A DNA stretch of 64,000 nt from Bosea sp. 124 (GTDB taxonomy: Bacteria > Pseudomonadota > Alphaproteobacteria > Rhizobiales > Beijerinckiaceae): NCBI RefSeq assembly GCF_003046175.1, contig NZ_PZZM01000001.1, forward strand, positions 310,001 to 374,000, in the 5' to 3' direction. A program made the position numbers and the translations under genes. This document shows, in pieces, positions 55,436 through 64,000 of this stretch. The notes under the pieces are model-generated. The model searched no databases. It was not told the origin of the DNA and saw only the letters and a list, made by a program, of their open reading frames with translations. Each line of letters begins with the position of its first letter. Within the stretch, counting starts at the first letter, position 1.

Positions 55436-55936
55436 ATGCGCCAGCGAAAAGCCAGTAGGCGACAAGACTCGCTACGCCAGCGCTTCGATGCGATCGACCG
55501 GCGCATCCTCATCCATTTGATCGATGACGGCCGGATGCCGAACCTGGACGTGGCCGAGAAGGTCGGGCTGTCGCCGACGCCGTGCAGCCGCCGCATCCGG
55601 CAGCTCGAGGAGGCCGGCGTCATCGAGGGCTATTCGGCCAGGATCAACCCGGCCGCGCTTGGCCTGAATCTCTGCGTGATGGTCTCGGTCAAGCTGGCCA
55701 GGCACGGCCCCGACGGCCATGAGCAGTTCCTGCAGGCGATCCGGGATCGGCCGGAAATCACCGAATGCCTGCTGGTGGCCGGTGCCAGCGACTATCTGCT
55801 GCGGGTCTGGGTCGAGGATATCGACGCGCTGCGGGAGTTCATCACCAACGCGCTCCAGGGCATTCCGGCCGTGGCCGAGACATCGACGATGCTCGTGCTC
55901 GACCAGACGTCCTATCCGCTCGCCGGCCTGCGCTGA
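55436..55936 (+). CDS. Lrp/AsnC family regulator divergent from the aminotransferase
   Basis: A 166-residue regulator with an N-terminal basic stretch, helix-turn-helix (ILIHLIDDGRMPNLDVAEKVGLSPTPCSRRIRQLEEAG) and RAM domain (about 80-160) with LLVAGASDYLLRVWVEDIDALREF. It likely controls the divergent aminotransferase gene in response to an amino acid. GGAGAG precedes the ATG at 55436; an earlier TTG at 55394 is rejected because it would insert 14 unrelated residues. Confidence 0.92.
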   Translation: MRQRKASRRQDSLRQRFDAIDRRILIHLIDDGRMPNLDVAEKVGLSPTPCSRRIRQLEEAGVIEGYSARINPAALGLNLCVMVSVKLARHGPDGHEQFLQAIRDRPEITECLLVAGASDYLLRVWVEDIDALREFITNALQGIPAVAETSTMLVLDQTSYPLAGLR

Positions 55937-55976
55937 CATCGCTCGCGATCGGCCGAGCGCTCCACACGACGAGGCC

Positions 55977-57761
55977 CTACCCCGCCCGCAGCGGCCAGAC
56001 GATCAGGATCATCGGCACTGCCACGGCCAGAACGATCAGGGACAAAGGCGCGCCCAACCGGGGGTAATCGCTGAATTTGTAGCCGCCCGGGCCCATCACC
56101 AGCGTGTTGCACTGGTGGCCGATCGGGGTAAGGAAGTCGCAAGCCGCGCCGATCGCCACCGCCATCAGGAAGGCGTCGGGATTGTAGCCGAGCTTGGCGG
56201 CGAAGCCCGCGCCGATCGGCGCCATCACCAGTACCGTCGCGGCGTTGTTGAGGAAGGGCGTCACCGCCATCGCCGCCGCGAGAATGAGCGCGACCGAAGC
56301 CCATCCCGGCAGGCCGGAGCCGACCTGCGCCAGCCAACCGGCAAAGACATCGGTCGCCCCCGTCGAGCGCAGCGTGTCGCTGACCGGGATCAGCGCCGCG
56401 AGCATCAGCAGGATCGGTGCGTCGATGCTGGAATAGGCTTCGCGCAGAGGCAGGCAGCGCAGCGCGATCAGCAGAACAGCCGCGGAAAAGAAGATCAGCG
56501 GCACGGGGGCGAGGCCCGCCGCCAGCGCGATGACGGCGGCGAGCACGATCGAGACCGTCATCACGGCCTTGCGCGTCGAGCCCAGCGACACGACGCGGTC
56601 GGCGAGCGGCAAAAGGCCGAGCTCCATCAGCTTCTCGGGCAAGAGCTTCTCGTCGCCCTGGATGACGACGATGTCGCCGGCGCGCAGGCGGATGTCGCGC
56701 AGGCGCTGCGAGAAGCGCTCACCGGCGCGGCTGATAGCGATCATGTTGACGCCGAAGCGGGCATGCAGGCCGATATCGCCGGCCGATTGCCCGATCAGCA
56801 CGGAATCGGGGCCGATAATGGCCTCGCTGACCTGATCGGGGTCGAGCGCATCGCCTTTCTGCGTCGGCCTGTTCTTGCCGTCGAGATCGAGCCCGCCCTC
56901 GGCCACCACGCGTTCGAGGACGGCGGCGTCGCCACGCAGCAGCAGCGTGTCGCCGGCCTTCAGGCTGGCATCGGGCAGCGGCGCCTGGAAGCGGCGCTCG
57001 TCGCGCAGCATCGCCACGATCTGGAGATCGCCGCCGCCGAGCGCCTTGAGGTCGGCGACCTGCTTGCCGGCGAGGACGGATTTGTCGCCGATCCGCGCCT
57101 CCGTGACATAGTCCTTGATATCGATTGCCTGATCGAGCGAGACGGCGCCGCGCCGGTCCTTCGGCAGCAGACGATAGCCGACGGCGAGGAAGGCGCAGCC
57201 GGCGAGCGCGACGATGATGCCGACGGGCGTGAAGTCGAACATCGAGAAGGGCTCACCGCCAAGTTCCGCCCTGACGCGGGCGACAATGACGTTGGGCGAG
57301 GTGCCGACCAGCGTGACGATGCCGCCGAGCAGCGAGGCGAAGGCCATCGGCATCAGGAAAACGGAGGGCGAGCGTCCGCCCTTGCGGGCGAGCTGATAGG
57401 CGATCGGCAGCATCATCGCGAGCGCGCCGATGTTCTTGATGATGGCCGACATCACCGCGACGACGACGACCAGCAGCACGATTTGCGCCTGCGTCGAGGC
57501 GAGATTGGGCGCGAGCCGCGCCAGCAGCCGCTCGATCACCCGCGAGCGTGCCACCGCCGCGCTGAGCACGAGCGCGCTGCCGACGATGATGACGATGTCG
57601 TCGGAGAAGCCGGCAAAGGCCTCCTTCGCCGGCACGATGCCGACCGCGACGCCGGCGAGCAGCGCCAGCATCGCGACGATATCGTAGCGCAGGCGGCCCC
57701 AGAGAAAGGCCGCCATCATCACCACGACGAGCGAGACGGAGAGAAGCTGGGGGGTGGTCAT
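55977..57761 (-). CDS. SLC13 family permease with two TrkA-C domains
   Basis: A 594-residue inner-membrane transporter. Two halves of hydrophobic helices (about 1-190 and 400-590) enclose two TrkA-C-type regulatory domains (about 210-290 and 300-380). The second half has LNNAATVLVMAPI and CDFLTPIGHQCNTLVM, the sodium/dicarboxylate-type loops. This fits sodium-coupled anion uptake (sulfate, dicarboxylate or similar) with nucleotide control. It lies downstream of corA on the same strand. Confidence 0.9.
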   Translation of the reverse strand: MTTPQLLSVSLVVVMMAAFLWGRLRYDIVAMLALLAGVAVGIVPAKEAFAGFSDDIVIIVGSALVLSAAVARSRVIERLLARLAPNLASTQAQIVLLVVVVAVMSAIIKNIGALAMMLPIAYQLARKGGRSPSVFLMPMAFASLLGGIVTLVGTSPNVIVARVRAELGGEPFSMFDFTPVGIIVALAGCAFLAVGYRLLPKDRRGAVSLDQAIDIKDYVTEARIGDKSVLAGKQVADLKALGGGDLQIVAMLRDERRFQAPLPDASLKAGDTLLLRGDAAVLERVVAEGGLDLDGKNRPTQKGDALDPDQVSEAIIGPDSVLIGQSAGDIGLHARFGVNMIAISRAGERFSQRLRDIRLRAGDIVVIQGDEKLLPEKLMELGLLPLADRVVSLGSTRKAVMTVSIVLAAVIALAAGLAPVPLIFFSAAVLLIALRCLPLREAYSSIDAPILLMLAALIPVSDTLRSTGATDVFAGWLAQVGSGLPGWASVALILAAAMAVTPFLNNAATVLVMAPIGAGFAAKLGYNPDAFLMAVAIGAACDFLTPIGHQCNTLVMGPGGYKFSDYPRLGAPLSLIVLAVAVPMILIVWPLRAG

Positions 57762-57821
57762 CGACAGGCGCTCATCTCGTTCCCGCGTCGCGGGGTGCCG
57801 CGCCGATCTCGCATCAAAAGG

Positions 57822-58811
57822 TCAGAGCCATTTCTTCCAGCGGAAGAGCATGTAGGGCAGCACGGCGAACAGGATCATCAGCCCGATCGCCATGGGATAC
57901 CCCCACTGCCACTCCAACTCCGGCATCGTCTTGAAGTTCATGCCGTAGATCGAGGCGATCAGGGTCGGCGGCATCAGCGCGACGGAGACGACCGAGAACA
58001 GCTTGATGATCTTGTTCTGCTCGATCGAGACGAGGCCCAGCGTCGCATCGAGCATGAACTGCAGCTTGTTCGACAGGAAGGTCGCATGCTCCTCGATCGC
58101 CTGCACGTCGCGGACCGCGGCGCGCCATTCGGCCGAGAAGCCGGTCTGCGCCTTCTTGGGGCGCGTGTAGTTGGCCGAGAGGAAAAGCAGCACGCGCTCG
58201 ACCGAGACCATGCTTTCGCGGACATTCGAGATGATGTGCTCGTACTGGCCGATCTTCTGGATCACCGCCTGATAGGCGCTGCCCTGCTCGACATCCTGGC
58301 CGCGGCCGGCGAAAATGCGGCGCGAGGCGGCATCGACCTGGTCGCCGACGCCGCGCAGCACCTCGGCGGCGCGGTCGACAATGGCTTCAATCAGACCGTC
58401 CAGCACGGCTTCCGGCTGGGTGCCGCAGCCGCCGGGTTTGGTGGCGCGGTTGAGGAAGATGCTGAAGGCGCCGGGCTCGTCATAGCGCACCGTCACCAGC
58501 GCCTTCTCGGTCAGGATGAAGGTCACGTCCGCGAGCTTGGGCACGATGGTCTCGGACTGGCAGATGATGCGCGCGGTCATGTAATGCGCACCGTTCTCGG
58601 TATAGATGATCTCGGAAGGTTCGAGATCATGCATCTCCTCGCGCGTCGGGATCGAGATGCCGAGATGCTTCTCGACCCGCGCATCCTCCGCCGCCGTCGG
58701 ATTCAGCAGATCGATCCAGATCGAATCCGGCGGAAAGGCCTCCTCGGCGGCGATCGCGCGATGCAGGAGCTTGTCGCGCGAGTTGGGGCAGATGCCGTGG
58801 ATCAGAAGCAT
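57822..58811 (-). CDS. corA: CorA family divalent cation transporter
   Basis: A 329-residue magnesium transporter: a large N-terminal cytoplasmic domain, a long helix (about 220-275) and two membrane helices at the C-terminus with the signature YGMNF before the last helix. It ends LPYMLFRWKKWL, as expected for the basic sphincter. The ATG at 58811 has GAAGG at the right spacing; a longer frame from 58877 is rejected. It is followed by the SLC13 permease gene on the same strand, so the two may be transcribed together. Confidence 0.93.
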   Translation of the reverse strand: MLLIHGICPNSRDKLLHRAIAAEEAFPPDSIWIDLLNPTAAEDARVEKHLGISIPTREEMHDLEPSEIIYTENGAHYMTARIICQSETIVPKLADVTFILTEKALVTVRYDEPGAFSIFLNRATKPGGCGTQPEAVLDGLIEAIVDRAAEVLRGVGDQVDAASRRIFAGRGQDVEQGSAYQAVIQKIGQYEHIISNVRESMVSVERVLLFLSANYTRPKKAQTGFSAEWRAAVRDVQAIEEHATFLSNKLQFMLDATLGLVSIEQNKIIKLFSVVSVALMPPTLIASIYGMNFKTMPELEWQWGYPMAIGLMILFAVLPYMLFRWKKWL

Positions 58812-58898
58812 GGCGGGGCCTTCAACAGTCGTGGGCACGGTTCGACATGGCGGCAGGAACGCCGAACCCGCCGCCATGTCAAACTCATCCGATCAGCG

Positions 58899-59750
58899 TC
58901 AGGACGGGATGGTGAAGCGCTCGGGGCGGCTGCCGTCGCGGTCGGTGAAGCCGTAGGCGCGCGCGAGATCCGCGACCTGCAGCACCTGCCCGCCATGGCG
59001 GGCGACCTCGGTATCGGCCAGAAGCGCGGCGACCGCGCGACCGGCGTAGAGCGGCGTCTCGGTGGTTTCACCCGCCATGCCGGCATCGCGCACACGCTCC
59101 GTCAGGACGTGGCCCGGCGAGAGGCCGAGCGCGGTGACGCCGAACGGTTTCAGCTCGGCTGCCATCGCCAGCGTGAGCCGGTTCATCGCGGCCTTGGCAA
59201 GATCGTAGAAGACATCGCCGAGATAACCGCCTTCCGTGGCGAAGCTCACCGTGACGATCAGGCCCTTGCGCGCCTGCACCATCGCCGGCGCAACGGCCCG
59301 CGCGAGCAGGAGCTGGGCATAGACGCCGCTCTCGAAGCTCTCGCCCAGCCGCGCCACGGGCCTGCGCCAGAACGGCGCGCCGAAGGCCGAGCCATCGGGA
59401 TAGCGCAGGCCGTCATAACCCTCATTGCCGCCCCAGACGGCGTCGACGACCCCGTCGAGCCGGCCGAAACGGCGTAGCGCCCATGACACCAGCGTATCGA
59501 CCTCGCGCTCATTGGTGTGGTCGCAGCGATAGGGATGGCCCTTGCCGCCAGCCGCCTCGACCTCGCGGGCGGCGTCCTCGAAGGTCTCCTGGCGCTGGTC
59601 GGTGCGCGGGCCCGCCTCGCTGGAGCGGCCGGTGACGATGACGGTGGCGCCAGCCTCGCCCAGTGCCCGGGCGACACCGCGTCCGAGGCCGCGCGAGGCG
59701 CCCGCGACGAGACAGATGCGGCCTGAAAGCGGACGGTGCGGCTCGCTCAC
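58899..59750 (-). CDS. Short-chain dehydrogenase/reductase
   Basis: A 283-residue Rossmann-fold oxidoreductase. The dinucleotide motif is AGASRGLGRGVA, and the catalytic Tyr-x3-Lys is FYDLAKAAMNR. It should use NAD(P)H on a hydroxy or keto group; the substrate is unknown. The start GTG overlaps the stop of the upstream acyl-CoA dehydrogenase (GTGA at 59747-59750), so translation is coupled, suggesting a shared fatty-acid or branched-chain pathway. Confidence 0.9.
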   Translation of the reverse strand: MSEPHRPLSGRICLVAGASRGLGRGVARALGEAGATVIVTGRSSEAGPRTDQRQETFEDAAREVEAAGGKGHPYRCDHTNEREVDTLVSWALRRFGRLDGVVDAVWGGNEGYDGLRYPDGSAFGAPFWRRPVARLGESFESGVYAQLLLARAVAPAMVQARKGLIVTVSFATEGGYLGDVFYDLAKAAMNRLTLAMAAELKPFGVTALGLSPGHVLTERVRDAGMAGETTETPLYAGRAVAALLADTEVARHGGQVLQVADLARAYGFTDRDGSRPERFTIPS

Positions 59751-61522
59751 GCCGCGAAGACCGCGGCGGCATCCTCGACGGCCCCCGCGCCCTCGGTCAC
59801 GGCCAGTTCGAGCGCCGGTGCCTCCGTGGCCAGAATCTCGGCGAAGAAGCGGGCGGTGGCGAGATCGCCGGATGCGTTGTCGTCCGCGCGCGTCGCCAGC
59901 GCCTTGCGGGCAAGGCTGGTGCCACCCTGTGCCAGGGCGAAGAGCTTGAGATAAGGCGTCGCACCGGCGAGCGCGTCGCCCTGCCGCTCGCCCATCGTCG
60001 CCAGCATCCATTGCGTCGCCCGCTCCAGCGCATCGACGGCGGCGCCAAGCCGGGCCGCGCTGTGGCCGAAGCCCGGTGTGTTGGCAGCCTCGACCTCACC
60101 GACGACGCCGCGCATTTCCGCGATCAGCGCAGCGACGGCCTGCCCGCCCGAGAGCGGCAGCTTGCGCAGCACGAGATCGATCGCCTGGATGCCGTTGGTG
60201 CCCTCGTAGATCGTCGCGATGCGGGCATCGCGCAGATGCTGGGACGCGCCGGTCTCCTCGATATAGCCCATGCCGCCATGGACCTGGACGCCCGTCGAGG
60301 CGACCTCGACGCCGATATCGGTGGCATAGGCCTTGGCGACGGGCGTCAGGATCGCGGTGCGCTCGCTCGCGGCCTTGCGCCTGGCCTCGTCGGGCTCGCG
60401 GCGGGAGCGGTCGAGCGCCTCCGCTACCTGATAGGCGATGGCGCGCGCGGCTTGCGTCTTGGCGCGCATCTCCATCAGCATGCGGCGGATGTCGGGGTGG
60501 ACGATGATCGGGCTCATCGGCGCGCCCTTCGGCGCATCGAGCGCCACGCCCTGCCGGCGCTCCCTGGCGAAGCCGAGCGCCTGCTGATAGGCGCGCTCGG
60601 CAATCGCCACGCCCTGTAGCGCGACGTTGAGGCGGGCATTGTTCATCATCGTGAACATGCAGGCGAGGCCGCGATTCTCCTCGCCGATCAGCCAGCCGAC
60701 GGCGCCGCCCTTGTCGCCGAAGGCCATGGAGCAGGTCGGCGAGGCGTGGATTCCCAGCTTGTGCTCGATGCCGGAGCAGCGCAGGTCATTGTGCTCGCCG
60801 AGCGAGCCATCGGCGTTGACGAGGTATTTCGGCACGAGGAAGAGCGAGATGCCGCGCGTGCCGGCGGGCGCATCGGGCAGGCGCGCCAGCACCAGATGCA
60901 CGATGTTCCCGGTCATGTCGTGCTCGCCATAGGTGATGAAGATCTTCTGGCCGGTGATGCGGTAGGTGCCATCCGCGGTCCGCTCGGCCTTCGATCGCAG
61001 CGCGTTGAGATCGGAACCGGCCTGCGGCTCGGTCAGGTTCATCGTGCCCATCCACTCGCCCGAGACGAGCCTGGCGAGATAGGTCTCCTTGAGATGCTCC
61101 GAGCCATGGGCGTGCAGCGCCTCGATGGCGCCGACCGTCAGCAGCGGCCCGAGCGCAAAGGCGAAGGCGGCCGAGTTCCACATCTCGGTGCAGGCCGATT
61201 GCAGCAGGGCCGGCAGGCCCTGTCCGCCATGCTCCTCGGGCGCCGGCAGGGCGTTCCAGCCGGCTTGCGCCCAGGCGGTGTAGGCCTCCTTCCAGCCCGG
61301 CGGCGTCGTCACCGCGCCATCCTTCAGGGTCGAGCCATGCGTGTCGCCGATGCGGTTGAGCGGGGCCAGCACGTCGCCGGCAAACTTCGCCGCTTCATCG
61401 AGAACGGCCCGCGTCATGTCGCCATCGAGCTCAGGGGCAAGGCCGTCTGCGATCAGCCGGTCGAGACCCGCGACATGGCGCATCGTGGCGAGGATGTCCT
61501 CGACAGGGGCGCGATAGCTCAT
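59747..61522 (-). CDS. Acyl-CoA dehydrogenase
   Basis: A 591-residue FAD enzyme oxidising acyl-CoA to enoyl-CoA, of the long subtype with a C-terminal extension. The FAD-binding region is TEPQAGSDLNALRSKA; the active-site segment is IATIYEGTNGIQAIDL, and the C-terminal ACAD extension covers roughly residues 460-590. GGGAGA precedes the ATG. It heads an operon with the SDR gene, whose GTG start overlaps its stop; an A+T-rich palindrome upstream (61686-61701) is a candidate operator. Confidence 0.93.
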   Translation of the reverse strand: MSYRAPVEDILATMRHVAGLDRLIADGLAPELDGDMTRAVLDEAAKFAGDVLAPLNRIGDTHGSTLKDGAVTTPPGWKEAYTAWAQAGWNALPAPEEHGGQGLPALLQSACTEMWNSAAFAFALGPLLTVGAIEALHAHGSEHLKETYLARLVSGEWMGTMNLTEPQAGSDLNALRSKAERTADGTYRITGQKIFITYGEHDMTGNIVHLVLARLPDAPAGTRGISLFLVPKYLVNADGSLGEHNDLRCSGIEHKLGIHASPTCSMAFGDKGGAVGWLIGEENRGLACMFTMMNNARLNVALQGVAIAERAYQQALGFARERRQGVALDAPKGAPMSPIIVHPDIRRMLMEMRAKTQAARAIAYQVAEALDRSRREPDEARRKAASERTAILTPVAKAYATDIGVEVASTGVQVHGGMGYIEETGASQHLRDARIATIYEGTNGIQAIDLVLRKLPLSGGQAVAALIAEMRGVVGEVEAANTPGFGHSAARLGAAVDALERATQWMLATMGERQGDALAGATPYLKLFALAQGGTSLARKALATRADDNASGDLATARFFAEILATEAPALELAVTEGAGAVEDAAAVFAA

Positions 61523-61685
61523 GGTCGTTTCTCCCTGGGTGCCGGCCGCGCCTGTCGTCGAGCCCGTCCGGCCTCGGCCATGCCGGTTCCGGTCAAGCCT
61601 GCTTTTGACGTTGCCGCGATGGTAGCGAGGAACTATCCCCGATGCCACGCGCAGGCGAGGACGACTTTGGTCAGGCGCTGGATAT

Positions 61686-61701
61686 AGTTTAGTTGTAAAC
61701 T
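61686..61701. promoter_or_regulatory. A+T-rich palindrome between the acyl-CoA dehydrogenase and Sua5 genes
   Basis: AGTTTA-GTTG-TAAACT, perfect 6-base arms in a G+C-rich region, between divergent genes. It probably lies in the promoter of the acyl-CoA dehydrogenase gene and is a likely operator for a fatty-acid-type repressor; no such regulator gene is adjacent. Confidence 0.6.
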
Positions 61702-61744
61702 GTTTTGGGTCAATCGGGCAGGCAGGCCCGGCAATGGGTGTTTC

Positions 61745-62734
61745 TTGAAGCAGGATCAGGCTTCCGGCCGCGTGACGGAACGGCTCGGGGCGGATGCACA
61801 CGGCATCGCCCGCGCGGCCGAACTGCTGCGTCAGGGCAAGCTCGTCGCGCTGCCCACCGAGACGGTCTATGGCCTCGCCGCCGACGCGACCTCGGGCGCG
61901 GCCGTCGCCGGCATCTATGCCGCCAAGGAGCGGCCGAGCTTCAACCCGCTGATCGCGCATCTGCCCGACCTCGCGGCGGCCCGCCGGCAAGGGCTGTTCG
62001 ACGCCAGTGCGCTGGCGCTGGCGAAGGCGTTCTGGCCGGGACCGCTGACGCTCGTCGTGCCGATCTCGCCGGGCTGCGAGGTCAGCGAGCTCGCGCGCGC
62101 CGGGCTGGCTTCGGTCGCGCTGCGCGTACCTTCGCACCCACTTGCCCATGCGATCCTGCAAGCGGCGGAACGGCCGATCGCCGCGCCCTCGGCCAACCGC
62201 TCCGGCCGCATCAGCGCCACCAGCGCCGCGCATGTGCTGGCCGATCTCGACGGCCGGATCGATGCCGTGATCGACGGCGGGCCGACCGAGGTCGGTGTGG
62301 AATCGACCATCGTCGCCTGCCTCGATGGCGCGCCCAGGCTGCTGCGGCCGGGCGGCGTGCCGCGCAGCGCGATCGAGGGCGTGATCGGGCGGCCGCTGGT
62401 GCTGGCGGGGGACGCCGGCATGGCGCCGATCTCGCCCGGGCTGCTCGCCTCGCACTACGCCCCCGCGGCGCGGGTGCGGCTCGACGCGGAGGTTCCCCGC
62501 CCCGGCGAAGCCTGGCTCGGCTTCGGGGCCGACCCCGACGGCGCCACGGCCGGCCGGCCTGCGCTCAATCTGAGCCCGTCAGGCGATCTCGGCGAGGCAG
62601 CGGCGAACCTCTTCGGCCATCTGCGAAGTCTCGATGCGCTCGGCCCGGTCACGATCGCCATCGCGCCCGTTCCGCAGCATGGGCTGGGCGAGGCGATCAA
62701 CGACCGTCTCCGACGCGCCGCCGCGCCACGCTGA
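61745..62734 (+). CDS. tsaC: Threonylcarbamoyl-AMP synthase (Sua5 type)
   Basis: Makes threonylcarbamoyl-AMP from threonine, bicarbonate and ATP, for the t6A modification of tRNA at ANN codons. The 329-residue length and a C-terminal Sua5 domain identify the longer Sua5/YwlC form. KLVALPTETVYGLAADATSG carries the KxR/YGL motif; APSANRSGR and GVESTIVAC follow. The start is TTG at 61745; a GTG at 61772 is the alternative, neither with a clear ribosome site. It is divergent from the acyl-CoA dehydrogenase gene. Confidence 0.93.
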   Translation: MKQDQASGRVTERLGADAHGIARAAELLRQGKLVALPTETVYGLAADATSGAAVAGIYAAKERPSFNPLIAHLPDLAAARRQGLFDASALALAKAFWPGPLTLVVPISPGCEVSELARAGLASVALRVPSHPLAHAILQAAERPIAAPSANRSGRISATSAAHVLADLDGRIDAVIDGGPTEVGVESTIVACLDGAPRLLRPGGVPRSAIEGVIGRPLVLAGDAGMAPISPGLLASHYAPAARVRLDAEVPRPGEAWLGFGADPDGATAGRPALNLSPSGDLGEAAANLFGHLRSLDALGPVTIAIAPVPQHGLGEAINDRLRRAAAPR

Positions 62735-62834
62735 CACGCGCCGAGGCGGTACTGCCGAGACAGTCTTGCCAGGACCGCCTTGCATTCCCGCAAGATTTCG
62801 GCTTGCCTGCCCGGACTCGAGGACACCGCCGCCG

Positions 62835-63743
62835 ATGCATGCCAATCTCGCTTGGGACGATTTCCGGCTGGTCAAGGCGATTGCCGACCATAGCGGGCTG
62901 ACAGGCGCGGCGGCTGCGCTCAGCGTGAACCACTCGACCGTGTTCCGCCGCCTCGGGCAGATCGAGGAGCATGTCGGGCTGCAGCTCTTCGAGCGCCGCA
63001 AGACCGGCTATGTCGCGACCGCCGCCGGCGTCGAGATGGCCGCGCTGGCCGGCCGTGTCGAGGAGGATGTCGCGGCCTTCAGCCGGCGCCTCGCCGGGCG
63101 CGACGTGGCGCCCTCCGGCGAGCTGCGCGTCACCACCACGGACACGCTCTATCTCAACCTGCTGCTGCCGATCTTCGCGGCTTTCCGAGCAGCTCATCCG
63201 GCGATCCGGCTCGACATCGTGATCGGCAACCAGCCGCTCAACCTGTCCAAGCGCGACGCGGACATCGCCATCCGTGCCAGCGATGCGCCGGGTGAGACGC
63301 TGGTCGGCCGCCGGCTCGCGACGCTGAACTGGGCGATCTATGGCCGCGCCGGAGATGGGCCTGCCCCGCCCGACGCGAACGGCCCGGCCAGCCTGTTCGC
63401 GCGCGACTGGGTCGCGCTCGGAGACCAGCTCGGCCATGTCAAGGCAGCGCGCTATGTCCGCGACAAGGTCGCGCCGGAGCGCATCGCCTTGAAGAGCTCG
63501 GCCGTGCTCGGCCTGGCCGAGGCGGTGGAACAGGGCCTCGGCATCGGCCCCCTGCCCTGTTTCATCGCCGATCAGCGGCCGGGGCTGGTTCGGCTGCTGC
63601 CGCCCGACCCGGATTTCTCCACCGGCCTGTGGATCCTGACCCATCCCGACATCCGCAACGCGCCGCGCGTGCGCGCCTTCATGGATTTTGTCGGCGGCGA
63701 ACTGGCGAAGCGGCGCGGCCTGATCGAGGGGACGAACGAGTAG
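62835..63743 (+). CDS. LysR family transcriptional regulator
   Basis: A 302-residue regulator: DDFRLVKAIADHSGLTGAAAALSVNHSTVFRRLGQIEEHVG is the winged helix, and the C-terminal half (about 95-300) is the ligand-binding domain. The target is not obvious; the next gene on the other strand is a partial oxidoreductase. The ATG at 62835 is chosen because the winged helix begins there; longer frames extend into tsaC. A family B repeat lies directly after its stop. Confidence 0.9.
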   Translation: MHANLAWDDFRLVKAIADHSGLTGAAAALSVNHSTVFRRLGQIEEHVGLQLFERRKTGYVATAAGVEMAALAGRVEEDVAAFSRRLAGRDVAPSGELRVTTTDTLYLNLLLPIFAAFRAAHPAIRLDIVIGNQPLNLSKRDADIAIRASDAPGETLVGRRLATLNWAIYGRAGDGPAPPDANGPASLFARDWVALGDQLGHVKAARYVRDKVAPERIALKSSAVLGLAEAVEQGLGIGPLPCFIADQRPGLVRLLPPDPDFSTGLWILTHPDIRNAPRVRAFMDFVGGELAKRRGLIEGTNE

Positions 63744-63769
63744 GCGGTAGAAGCTCGCTGATTTCGCAC

Positions 63770-63874
63770 GGAAACAGGCCGACATCCCGGACAAGCCGCG
63801 AAGCTGCGCAGCTCCGGGATCCAGCACAAGGCTCCGGAGCGCTCCGATGGATCCCGAAGCAAGCCCGGGATGAC
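63770..63874. repeat. Dispersed palindromic repeat, family B copy 2
   Basis: Nearly identical to the copy at 16602-16708 over about 105 bases, including CGGGATCCAG...TGGATCCCG and CCCGGGATGAC ends. It starts about 27 bases after the LysR stop and precedes the end of a converging gene. Confidence 0.88.
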
Positions 63875-63903
63875 GGAGCGTTTCCGAGAAATCGCCGCAC
63901 GCT

Positions 63904-64000
63904 CTAGCCGATCTCCACCACGACCCGCCCGCGCACCTTGCCATCCAGAATCGCCCTGCCGGTCTCGATCACATCCGCGAGCGGAATCCGCGTGGTCATC
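63904..64000 (-). CDS. C-terminal end of a medium-chain dehydrogenase/quinone oxidoreductase, partial
   Basis: The last 31 residues, ending ILDGKVRGRVVVEIG, are visible. The sequence MTTRIPLADVIETGRAILDGKVRGRV resembles the C-terminus of the acryloyl-CoA reductase / quinone oxidoreductase group of medium-chain dehydrogenases. The rest of the gene and its start lie outside the window, so the substrate is undetermined. It is on the opposite strand to the LysR gene and converges with it. Confidence 0.7.
   Translation of the reverse strand, partial: MTTRIPLADVIETGRAILDGKVRGRVVVEIG

Noticed and set aside
55719..59477. Open frame of about 1250 residues on the plus strand opposite the SLC13, CorA and SDR genes
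   Set aside because: It is antisense to three clear genes and its translation is rich in His, Arg and Asp with no motifs.

Overview
The window is about two-thirds G+C with dense coding, and every confidently recognised protein looks alphaproteobacterial. HisG with a separate HisZ, CIRCE-controlled groESL, GlcDEF, a DUF930 protein, a DUF2076 protein and alphaproteobacterial HisRS and Dxs point to the order Hyphomicrobiales. A Bosea-like genome is my best guess, but that rests on protein look-and-feel only. It reads as an ordinary chromosomal segment: I see no tRNA, rRNA, CRISPR array, integrase, classical insertion sequence or prophage.

Layout. 1-7.8 kb: envelope and surface functions (truncated chemotaxis receptor, two L,D-transpeptidases, UDP-glucose dehydrogenase, DUF2076 protein, a frameshifted small secreted protein, a polysaccharide flippase). 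7.9-12 kb: TauE/SafE exporter, acetyltransferase, EamA exporter, DUF930 protein, a MarR-thioesterase pair. 12.1-14.3 kb: groES-groEL with heat-shock promoter, CIRCE and terminator. 14.5-17.2 kb: a BacA/SbmA-like ABC protein and a META-domain protein. 17.6-21.8 kb: hisS-hisZ-hisG, interrupted by a tiny GIY-YIG nuclease gene framed by inverted palindromic repeats. 22.2-28.2 kb: a DUF3053 lipoprotein, the glycolate oxidase operon glcDEF and a divergent LysR gene. 28.2-34.9 kb: a secreted protein of unknown function, an SMP-30 lactonase, an orphan solute-binding protein, an AbrB-type membrane protein, an aminotransferase and MscL. 35-40.2 kb: a large transporter-like hybrid histidine kinase, a phosphatase, an Lrp regulator and xseB. 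40.2-44 kb: a LysR/flavoprotein/pirin/MFS block. 44.2-46.8 kb: dxs and tlyA. 46.9-54 kb: SRAP repair protein, a GSU2403-type nucleotidyltransferase with two tandem inverted repeats before it, a FAD dehydrogenase, an RNA methyltransferase, cysteine synthase, a MOSC protein and a 46-residue protein. 54.1-64 kb: aminotransferase plus divergent Lrp regulator, SLC13 permease, CorA, an acyl-CoA dehydrogenase-SDR operon, Sua5/TsaC, LysR, and the C-terminal end of an oxidoreductase.

How they work together: the clearest units are hisS-hisZ-hisG (histidine supply and charging), glcDEF with its LysR (glycolate to glyoxylate), MarR-thioesterase, LysR/flavoprotein/pirin (probably quinone or electrophile handling) and acyl-CoA dehydrogenase-SDR. 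At least four families of intergenic palindromic repeats occur, mostly just after stop codons. The best candidates for something little described are the repeat-framed GIY-YIG cassette (19800-20276) and the nucleotidyltransferase with its tandem inverted-repeat leader (48215-49371).
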